A stretch of 50,930 nucleotides of DNA from an uncultured Gemmatimonadota bacterium (GTDB lineage Bacteria > Latescibacterota > UBA2968 > UBA8231), in the NCBI GenBank assembly GCA_903893785.1, contig CAITNQ010000407.1, forward strand, positions 1 to 50,930, read 5' to 3'. Shown in pieces: positions 25,655 through 34,000 of this stretch. Below the pieces are notes generated by a model. It saw only the letters and a program-made list of their open reading frames with translations. It did not search any database and was not told where the DNA came from. The number at the start of each line of letters is the position of its first letter. Within the stretch, counting starts at the first letter, position 1. The translations under genes and the position numbers were made by a program.

Positions 25655-28108
25655 TCAGACGTTCTCGTAGGGCAGCCGCGCGATCTCGGTGGCCGCCCAG
25701 TCGACCCGGGACCAGTACGGGGCGCCGCGATGGAATGCCAGGACATTGCCGACGAAAACGGCGAAGGCCTCCAGGGGCCGGAGCCACAGCACACTGTAGC
25801 GGAACAGCAGATAGCGGTCCGTGGCACTGCGACTGCCGGCGGCCAGGGCCGCGGTGGTCGCCCGGGCCAGACGCAGGGCGGCGGCGAAATGGTCGCCGAA
25901 TTCGCCCAACTGGGCCGCGAAGGCCGCCTGATCGCCACCGCGCCGCGACCTGAAGGCGGTGTCGTAGGCCAGGTAACTGGCCAGTAGCAGACGGATCGTC
26001 TCCAGATGGTCGACGTACAGCCCGGTCCGGAAGCGCAGGTACTCCAGGCGCGGACGCGCGCCTGCGGCGCATGGTCCCTGGGCCACCCTGAGCTGCTCGT
26101 CGGCCTGGCGCAGCAGAACCAGGCCGTGGGCGTAGCGTTCACGGCGGTACGCACTCTCGCGCAGCCAGGCCGGCCGGACGGCGCTGGCGCTCGACCAGTG
26201 GGCGTCATCGGGCCCGGCCATGGGGTTGCGCAGGCGGCGGAAGGCACCCATGTGGCCGATGTCTTTCGACATGGTCCAGTCGGTGAAGTTGCCCATGCCG
26301 AGGAAGAACATGCCCGCCTCGGGAATGCATTCCGCTTCGAGCCCCACGAACATCTCATGCCGTTCCAGCAGGTCGAAGGCAGCCGACAGCGCCGGCGCGG
26401 CGGCGCAGCCCGCCAGCCGGGCGGCATAGCGGGCGTAGAACGCCGCCGGACGCAACTGCGAGTCCCAGCCGGCGTCGGCAAGACAGCGGGCGTTGGCTTC
26501 GACGCCGTGGAGACGGCCGCCCAGCGCCGCTATCGTACCACTGGGCGCCGCGGCAGCCGGGTCGCCGATGATCCGATCATTGGCAAAAAGCGAAGCGTTG
26601 AACTGCATGCCGAAACCGCTCTCGCCGTCGTCCAGGCGCGGCACGACAATCGCTTCGCGCGGCCCCAACCCGCCGAACAGCTCCACGGGCAAGCGCCGCG
26701 TACGCCGGTTCCAGCAGATGGACGCTTCCATGCTGGCGAACACCACGCCGGGGGCCACGGCAGCGTCCAAGGCCCGGAACATGAACGCCCGACCCAGCAC
26801 ATACAAGCCCAGAGCCGCTCCGGGACGCGAGTGGCGGAGCCGCTCGGTCAGCTCGCGCCCATAGTGCAGCAGCACCAGTTCGGAGTCACGCAGGGCTTCG
26901 TCGCGGTAGTTGTACGGCGGATCAGCGTAGTCATAGCCTAGTTCGCGCAGCTGCGCCACCGACGGGATCAGCGCCCGCAAATGGGCGTACCGGTCGATAA
27001 TCGCCCGAGTCCCTGGCTGGCTGGCATCCATGGCCCACTCGGCCAGGCCAACCACGTAGCGGTCGGCCTCCGGGTAGGTATCGATGAGGGCGGTCATGAG
27101 GGCTTCCCACGCGCCGAGCCCCACGGGGTCACCGGGAGCGACCACCAGCCCGCACTGCGTCGTCCAGCAGCTGACTTCGCGGGCGTGGCGCGCCAGGTTC
27201 GGGTGGGTCCCCGGGCAGTCGCCGGCGGCCAACCAGACCTCGATGCGCCGAGCGTGAGCGTGCGTGATAACCTGTTGCAGGACCTGCCGAGCCGCGGCGT
27301 GCGCGGCTTGGGGGGTCTGGCAACCCTGGAACTCTGCCGAACCGACCCGTTGCCGACCGAACGCCTCGGCACCGATGGGCATATCGGCCGCCTCGTACGC
27401 CTGCGTGTTCATGCGCAGGGTTCGGTACCCGGACTCAGGCGCGTACAGGTCGCCGATGAGTGCCGGCTCACCCTGGTAGCTGAAAGCCACCCACGGGGCG
27501 CCGGTGTAGAAGAAGAACATGAACCGGTTGAGGCGCAGTTTGGCCATCTGATCGAGCAGGGCGCTGAATTCGGTCAGGCCAGCCCACGGCATCAGCAGGT
27601 CGTAGTACATCAGACCGCGATGCGGCTGTACGGGCACGGCCCGTTGCGCCAGTTCCGGCAGCGCCAGGTCGGGACGCGTTTCGGGCACCACGTCGCCGGT
27701 GAGCTCGAACACTAGCCCCAGGGTTTCCAGCAGGGCGTAAGCGCCGTACATGTCGCCGCGGTCATCGTTGCCGCCGCACAACACCACCACGCGGCCGTCC
27801 ACGGTAACGGTGCGCAGCCAGTACCCCTCGGCCGGCAGTTGGCTGAAGTCGCAGCCGCAGGCGTCGGCCGCGCGGGCCGCCAGCGCGTTGGTCGCCGGGC
27901 CGCCGACGGCCAGCAGCACCCCGACATCCGGCAGGGCTGCCTCGGTCGTCACGGGGATGTCCACGCCAGTCAGTCGGCGCAGCCCCTGGCGCAGTTCAGC
28001 CGCCAACCAGTTGCGGAACGAGTCCGCACCTGCCCCCAACACGAGCGCCGACAGCGCGACGCCGTTGCGGACCAGTGGGTACCCCGACGCGGGCTGGGCC
28101 AATGCCAT
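25655..28108 (-). CDS. Large GH67-N/GH20-like carbohydrate-active protein
   Basis: An 817-residue protein without signal peptide that I cannot give an EC class. Residues about 15-140 resemble the alpha-glucuronidase N-terminal/GH20 domain-2 fold: FRNWLAAELRQGLRRLTG and GNDDRGDMYGAYALLETLG. A TIM-barrel-like region follows (HRGLMYYDLLMPWAGLTEF, LRLNRFMFFFYT). The last 300 residues are helical (LEYLRFRTGLYVDHLETIRL). Such proteins cluster with polysaccharide-degrading genes. ATG at 28108 has AGGAGA seven bases upstream. The next upstream gene on this strand is the URO-D-like gene, 311 bases away. Confidence 0.75.
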   Translation of the reverse strand: MALAQPASGYPLVRNGVALSALVLGAGADSFRNWLAAELRQGLRRLTGVDIPVTTEAALPDVGVLLAVGGPATNALAARAADACGCDFSQLPAEGYWLRTVTVDGRVVVLCGGNDDRGDMYGAYALLETLGLVFELTGDVVPETRPDLALPELAQRAVPVQPHRGLMYYDLLMPWAGLTEFSALLDQMAKLRLNRFMFFFYTGAPWVAFSYQGEPALIGDLYAPESGYRTLRMNTQAYEAADMPIGAEAFGRQRVGSAEFQGCQTPQAAHAAARQVLQQVITHAHARRIEVWLAAGDCPGTHPNLARHAREVSCWTTQCGLVVAPGDPVGLGAWEALMTALIDTYPEADRYVVGLAEWAMDASQPGTRAIIDRYAHLRALIPSVAQLRELGYDYADPPYNYRDEALRDSELVLLHYGRELTERLRHSRPGAALGLYVLGRAFMFRALDAAVAPGVVFASMEASICWNRRTRRLPVELFGGLGPREAIVVPRLDDGESGFGMQFNASLFANDRIIGDPAAAAPSGTIAALGGRLHGVEANARCLADAGWDSQLRPAAFYARYAARLAGCAAAPALSAAFDLLERHEMFVGLEAECIPEAGMFFLGMGNFTDWTMSKDIGHMGAFRRLRNPMAGPDDAHWSSASAVRPAWLRESAYRRERYAHGLVLLRQADEQLRVAQGPCAAGARPRLEYLRFRTGLYVDHLETIRLLLASYLAYDTAFRSRRGGDQAAFAAQLGEFGDHFAAALRLARATTAALAAGSRSATDRYLLFRYSVLWLRPLEAFAVFVGNVLAFHRGAPYWSRVDWAATEIARLPYENV

Positions 28109-28419
28109 CGGCTCGTCTCCTATAGCCGACCACGGCACGGTCGGGCAAGGCGCTGCCAGTGCGGCCGGCATCGCGTCGACGGCCCGGCTACCGGCCGGCA
28201 TCGGCCGGGACCGCATGCGGTTGGATGGCAGACGGGACCGGTTCGGGGCGAACGCCCGCACCCCGGACCCGGACCGCCGACGACGCCCGGCGAATCAGCC
28301 CGAGCCCGGAGGCGGGACCTGCCGGCGGTCGGCGCAAGGCATGGGACCGGCATCCGGTGGGAAACCCGCCGGCCACCGCCGTGACCAGCGAACCGCCGGC
28401 CGCGCCGCTGGCCCGGAAC
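28109..28419. other. Non-coding gap upstream of the GH67-N-like gene
   Basis: 311 bases. I see no gene, RNA or clear promoter pair. Confidence 0.4.
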
Positions 28420-29574
28420 TCAGACGCCGCTCACCTCGCGCCAGATGTCGATCAGCAAATCGAAGTTACGTCGCGCCGTGGGTTCGGTGCTCAACACCGA
28501 GTCGCCCGGAGCCAGGATGAAACCGCCGCCGGGCCCCAACGTGGCGATGGCCTCGGTTACGGCCGCGCGCACCTGGGCCGGGCTTCCTCGCTCGAGCACC
28601 AGGTTGTTGTTGACCCCGCCACACAGGGCCATGGACGCGCCCAGTTCCCGCTTCACAGTCGCCAGGTCGGTACCAGCCACCTGCGGGTCCAGGTTAGACA
28701 GAATGTCAAAACCGACCTCGCGGAAGTCACCCAGCAGCGGCATGGCCCCCGAATTCATCACATAGGTGAACAGCGCCCCCGCCTGGTGCGCCAGGTTCAC
28801 TTCGCGCCGAAGCGGCTCGTGGAAGAACTGCCGGAACAGGGCCGGTGACCAGAAATCAGTGCTCTCGTACCAACCACGGCGGACAACGATGTCGACACCG
28901 GCGTCCAGCATCAACGTCAAACGGGCTTGGTCCCAGGCGGCGATGAGGTCGGCATACCGCGCCAGGAAAGCCGGATTGTCGAGGGCCGTCAACACCGCGC
29001 GCTCCACGCCCGACAGCCAGATGAGGGGGTCCCCCACTCCCTCGAGGTAACCGCTCAGCAGCAGGCCGTGCTGGCGACAGAACCCGCGGCAGCGTTCGGC
29101 TTCCGCCCGGAAGGCCGCCAGGTCCCCGCCCTCGGGCGGGGTCAGGACGCAGGCCAGCGCCGCCAGGTCCTCTTCGCCCTCGACCAGGTAGTGCTGGGAG
29201 CGGCCGGGCGGCACGTTGTGGTCGCTGAACAGATGCACCTGATCGGGGTAGTCAGGCGTCTGCCGCACCACCTGGCGCAACACGCCTTTCGGGGTATGGT
29301 ACTCGCAGTGCAGCAGCGGCCAGGGATCCCGGCCGGCCGGTTCCACCCAGCGACGGATCTCTACGTGCCGGGTGGAGACCAAGGGCGGCGCGATGGTTAC
29401 CGCTGTGTCGACGCCCCGGTCGAGGAAGTAGCGGGCCTTGTCGAACGGGGTTGCCCGGCGCTCTTCGAGGAAGCCGACAATGCCGTGACAGATGCCGTCG
29501 AAGCACAGCGGCACGTGGTCCACCGGCTGGCGTGCCACGGTGGCGCGGATACGCTCGGCGGAGGTCATGTTCAT
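28420..29574 (-). CDS. Uroporphyrinogen decarboxylase (URO-D)-like family protein
   Basis: A 384-residue TIM-barrel protein of the URO-D superfamily, which includes haem-synthesis HemE but also corrinoid-dependent methyltransferases such as MtaA/MtbA. Seen: NMTSAERIRATVARQPVDHVP at the N-terminus, typical of the methyltransferase-like and uncharacterised branch; YLEGVGDPLIWLSGVE; MLDAGVDIVVRRGWY; GFDILSNLDPQVAGTDL; and GGFILAPGDSV near the end. It is not a typical HemE in sequence or context. Its ATG overlaps the stop of the sialidase-like gene (ATGA), so it is read with it. The substrate is unknown; in similar bacteria such genes sit among sugar-catabolic genes. Confidence 0.85.
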   Translation of the reverse strand: MNMTSAERIRATVARQPVDHVPLCFDGICHGIVGFLEERRATPFDKARYFLDRGVDTAVTIAPPLVSTRHVEIRRWVEPAGRDPWPLLHCEYHTPKGVLRQVVRQTPDYPDQVHLFSDHNVPPGRSQHYLVEGEEDLAALACVLTPPEGGDLAAFRAEAERCRGFCRQHGLLLSGYLEGVGDPLIWLSGVERAVLTALDNPAFLARYADLIAAWDQARLTLMLDAGVDIVVRRGWYESTDFWSPALFRQFFHEPLRREVNLAHQAGALFTYVMNSGAMPLLGDFREVGFDILSNLDPQVAGTDLATVKRELGASMALCGGVNNNLVLERGSPAQVRAAVTEAIATLGPGGGFILAPGDSVLSTEPTARRNFDLLIDIWREVSGV

Positions 29575-30707
29575 GGGCACGGCAGCAACCACCGCGACCA
29601 CAGCAGCGAGCACTTCTCGCCTGCCGCTGCCTTCTGGTAATACACGGTGAACAGACGCCCGTCGGCCAACTCCACGGTGGACGGATAGCCCAGATCGCCA
29701 TCGGGGCCATCGCCGCGGATAACCCAGTCGTGCGTCCATGAAGCACCATCGTCGTAGCTCAACGCGACGCGCTGACCAAAGCGCCGGTCCTGCGGATCGT
29801 GGTCGCCGCCCGTGGGCCCGCGGTACCCATAAGTCAGCACCAGCACGCCGGTGGAGTGACGCAGCAGGTGAGGCGGTGAACCAGGGTAGCCCAGGGCGCG
29901 GGGCACGCTCCAGGTGATGCCGCCATCATCGGACTCGGTCTGCATCATGCTGAAGTTGATCAGGCCGGCATCGGCCAACGAGCAGCCACTGTGGTCCTCG
30001 ATGCGGATGACGCCGAGCAGTCGCCCGGAAGGCAGTTCGACGACGTGAGGCTCGTGGTAGTTCGGCCCGCTTGTGCGTGGCGCTGCCGGCACCGCCCCCA
30101 GCACCTGCCAGGTGCGCCCGCCATCCTGGCTGCCCGCGGCGGCAATGGCGGCGTCGTTCATCTCCTGCCAGGTGCCAAAGGGCTTCCCCAGGTACAGCAG
30201 GCTGCCATCGCGCCTCACGATGGGGCCGTGAGGAGCGGACACCGGAACTCGCAACGGCGCCGACCAGGTGCCGCCACGGTCCTGGCTGAGCATGACCCAC
30301 GACCCCATCAGGGCGTCTACCTCGGCGTCGGTCCAGGCGCGGATCACCTCCTGCCAGCGAGCGCGTTCCTCGGCCGGGAGCCAGGAGGCATCGGCGTACG
30401 GCCGCGTGTCCGAACGGAACCAGCTGACCAGCAGGCGCCCCCCGCCAAGGTCCACAATGCCGGCGTCCCGGTCGTCGATCATGGAATCCTGGATCACGCG
30501 GGAGGGCGACCAGGTGACGCCATCGTCGTGGCTGTGGTGTACCACGGTTTTTCCGTAGGGGCACACATGCTCGGCGCGCAGGCCGGAACTGGCCACCCAC
30601 AGGGTGCCATCGGCCAACCGGGCCACCGTGGGCCAGCCGAAATAACCGAGACGCTCGCCCGCCAAGCGACACACCACCCCGTGCTCTGCCTGCAGGTCCT
30701 TGCCCAT
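29571..30707 (-). CDS. Sialidase-like BNR/Asp-box repeat protein
   Basis: A 378-residue six-bladed propeller-type protein. Five Asp-box motifs (SxDxGxxW) are visible: SHDDGVTW, SQDRGGTW, SQDGGRTW, SDDGGITW and SYDDGASW. Sialidases also carry an Arg triad and an acid at the start. Here GYFGWPTVARLADG and PTGGDHDPQDRRFGQR are candidates, but I cannot assign the triad. No signal peptide. ATG at 30707 has AGGAG five bases upstream. It overlaps the URO-D-like gene by four bases. It could be a sialidase or another glycan-active or binding propeller. Confidence 0.82.
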   Translation of the reverse strand: MGKDLQAEHGVVCRLAGERLGYFGWPTVARLADGTLWVASSGLRAEHVCPYGKTVVHHSHDDGVTWSPSRVIQDSMIDDRDAGIVDLGGGRLLVSWFRSDTRPYADASWLPAEERARWQEVIRAWTDAEVDALMGSWVMLSQDRGGTWSAPLRVPVSAPHGPIVRRDGSLLYLGKPFGTWQEMNDAAIAAAGSQDGGRTWQVLGAVPAAPRTSGPNYHEPHVVELPSGRLLGVIRIEDHSGCSLADAGLINFSMMQTESDDGGITWSVPRALGYPGSPPHLLRHSTGVLVLTYGYRGPTGGDHDPQDRRFGQRVALSYDDGASWTHDWVIRGDGPDGDLGYPSTVELADGRLFTVYYQKAAAGEKCSLLWSRWLLPCP

Positions 30708-31099
30708 AGCTGCTCCTGGGTTATGCCGCTGTGGCTCCTGGCGACGCGCGGCACCACGACGCCGTATCGCCGTCCAGCCCGTGGCACGGCGAGGCAGGAC
30801 GACCACGACCGCCGCCGAGTTCAACGTGCCGGGGCGCTCAGCGCGCGGTGCCGGTCGGAGTGCGCAGCGAATATAGGCCGCTGAAGGGACGCTGTCGCCA
30901 GTGGCGCCGGGACGGCCAGGCCTGCCGCCGCGTGCAGCTGGCCCTTGGCCGGCGCGATGGGCGCCTGTACGGCCTCCGAGCCCGGACGACCTGAATGGCG
31001 GCGGACGGCGGGACCCGCGTGACCGCCCCATCGGCGGCGGTCCGAGCGCCAGGTCGCGGGCCAACGGCTGTGCGTCTCGCGCCCGGTTGCTGGACGAGC
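30708..31099. other. Gap between the propeller gene and the glycosyltransferase fusion gene
   Basis: 392 bases. No coding potential or structured RNA recognised. It must contain the promoter of the sialidase-like/URO-D-like pair, but none stands out. Confidence 0.4.
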
Positions 31100-34000
31100 C
31101 TACTCCCGGATCGCGGTGATCACGGCAAAGTCAGACTGGATCCGGCCCTCCGCCATCCAGCGGTCTTCCAGGTCGAACAGGGCATGCAGGTAGTCGCGGT
31201 CCGGCTCCTTGGTCGGATCGAAATTCTGGGCAATGCCACACAGGGCGTTGTGGAGTAGGCCGCCCCCAAGCCCGCGCAGCTCTATGACGGTGAAATGCCG
31301 CTGCACGGCCTCGATGATCGCCGACGACCGGACCGCCTCGGAGGGGTCCGTGGCAACGACGTCGGCAACCGCGGGTCGCACCAACGTCTGGCGCTGCTCG
31401 CCCTTGGGCAGCCGCAGGTAGCGCGGCGGCAGGGAGGCGCTGAACTGGTTGGCGCCCGCCAACTGGGTGTCGGTCCACTGGAAACGATCCGGTCCCACGT
31501 ACTCCTGCAGATGAAACACCCCGCCTGGCTTCAGCGCCCGGCGCACCTGCGCAAAAAGCCGGTCCAGGCCATCGATATGGTGCGCCGAGTGACAGGCCAG
31601 CACGATGTCGTACACCTCCGGATCGAACTCAATCTGCTCCAAGTCAGCGGCGCGGTACGCGAGACCCGTCATGCCCGCCTCGACAGCCGCTCTACGCGCC
31701 TCGGCAACCGCCGCCTCTGACAAGTCGAAACCATCGACGCGGTCGACCAGACCCAAGGCCACCAGTTCGCGCTCCAGACCACCGAACCCACTCCCCAGAC
31801 TGGCCGCCCGCCGGACCGGGAGCCGCCAGCCGCGGGCCCGGAGCACCGACAGCAGGTGCGGGTACACGCCGACCTGACGGTCGCCCGAGACCAGCAGATT
31901 GATCCGCTCCGCGACCACGGGGTGGGTCATCCAGAACATGCCCTGTTCCTGGGTGCGGACCTCAGGCGCGCGGCTCCACTCCTGTTGCGTACGGGCGGTG
32001 TCGCGACTCGGTTGATCAGGCGCACGGCGTGCCCCCGCCCTGGCCAGAGCGTCGGCGACCACCCCGTCGAGTGTTGCCTGGAAGCGCGCCGGATCACAGT
32101 CCAGGCGCACACGCTGCAGGGCGCCAGCACGGATCTGCGTCCACGTGGCTTCCTCGCGGTACAGGCGAACACAGGCATCGGCAAACGCGGTGGCATCCGA
32201 GGCGACCAAGAGCTCTGTGGCGTGGGCCCAACCCAGTTGCCGCCCGAGCAGTTCCGTGGCCACCACCGGCACGCCGCGGGCCGCCGCCTCGTACACCTTC
32301 AACGGCACCCCCGCCGCGAAACGGGTCGGCGCCACGAAGACCCTGGCCTCGCTGTAGAAAGGCGCCAGATCGTCTACCTGACCGTGGAAGCGCACCCTGG
32401 GGCCGGCAAACTCGCTGGCCAGTTGTGACGCACACAGGCCAACAATATCGATCGCCCAGTCCTGGCCCAACCGCAGGTCAACCAAGGGCATCACGTCCTG
32501 CAGGAACCAACGGATGGAGTCTGCGTTCGGTGAGTCGATCTCCATCAGGCGCCCGACAAACAGGAAGTTGCTTCTTGCCCGGAAAGCCACCTCGTGGGCC
32601 TGGGGCACAATCCGGTGCCCCAGAACCCGGACATCCGAACGGCCGTGGCGACGGAAGATATCCGCCTCGGTCGCGCTGACGGCCAGCACGGTATCCGCAC
32701 GGCGCGACAGCGAGATCTCCTGACTCAGGTGGCTCGCGCGGGCGGACACGGGCGCATCGCCATTCGCCCCCAGGTCGGTTCGGTGTGTATCGCGCAACGA
32801 GGCGACGGCTTCCGCATCATATACCACCGAGGCTCCTGACAGCGCCTGGGGCCACTGGTGCAGGTACGCGTCCACCAGCTCCATGTTGTGCGGCCGGCTG
32901 ACGACCACCATCTGATAATAGCCACGCCGATCATGCAGGAAGCGCGTCAGTTGATCGCGGTTCCCCAACACGTATTCGACGGTATCAGGTACCTCGCCGC
33001 GGCGACCGCGAGCCCATCGGTTGGCAGGGCTCGTCGAGAAATGAGTCACCAGAAGGTCGCGCCTGCACAGTCCCTTGAGCAGCTCCAACGCGCGCGGGAA
33101 ACCGCTGCCGGCACTGGCGTCGGGAACATCGTCATCGATCAGCAGGACACGCGCCGCCCACGAGCCGGCGTGCGATCGCCCCTGCAGGTCGCCGCGATGC
33201 GGCCGCAGATGCGAGGCCCGCAGCGCGTCCAGGTGTCGGCACCGGAATCGTTCGCGGTTGTCGGCCATCAACTGCATCTTCTCGCCGTCACCACCGTAAC
33301 TGGCAGACTCAACGTGAGTGACCTGTATCGCCGGGGTGTAAACCACTCGCAACCCCTGCCCCCAGATGCGCATGCAGAGGTCGGCATCCTCGTAATATGC
33401 CGGCGAGAAGAGCGGGTCAAAACCGCCCAGGTCATCAAAAACCTCGCGTCGTACCATCAGGAACACACCTGAACAGTAGTCGACGTCGCGGCGGAACTGG
33501 TACGCCGGATCAAGCGGGTCATTGCCTCGCCCGTACCCCTTCGTACTGCCGTCCTGCCAGATGATCGAACCGGCCTCCTGCAGGGTTCCGTCGGGAAGCA
33601 GAATCTGCCCGCCCACGGCTCCCACCGAGGGGTCCTCATCCAGCAGGCGGGTCCCGGTTGCCAGCGCGCCGGGCCGGACGACGGTGTCGTTGTTCAGGAA
33701 CAGCAGGTGGCGCCCGCGGGCCTGGCGGGCACCCAGATTGGCGCCGCGCAGGAAGTGCAGGTTCTCGGTCTGGCGCTGGGTGACGCAACCACTGAGCCTG
33801 CGCGTTAATTGCGCTGTCGTGTCGGTGGAGGCGTTGTCGATCACAATGATCTCCAACGGCACATCCATCGCCTCCCGGATGGACCGGAGACACTGGTAGG
33901 TCAACTCAGCCTGGTTGTACACGACGATGACGATCGACAGCACCGGTTGGTCGACCGCGGGGAACTCAAGGACAGACCCCGCATCAGACAGGAAGCTGGC

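Noticed and set aside
28420..29574. Haem biosynthesis HemE
   Set aside because: The sequence fits the divergent URO-D-like/methyltransferase branch, and no other haem gene is near.
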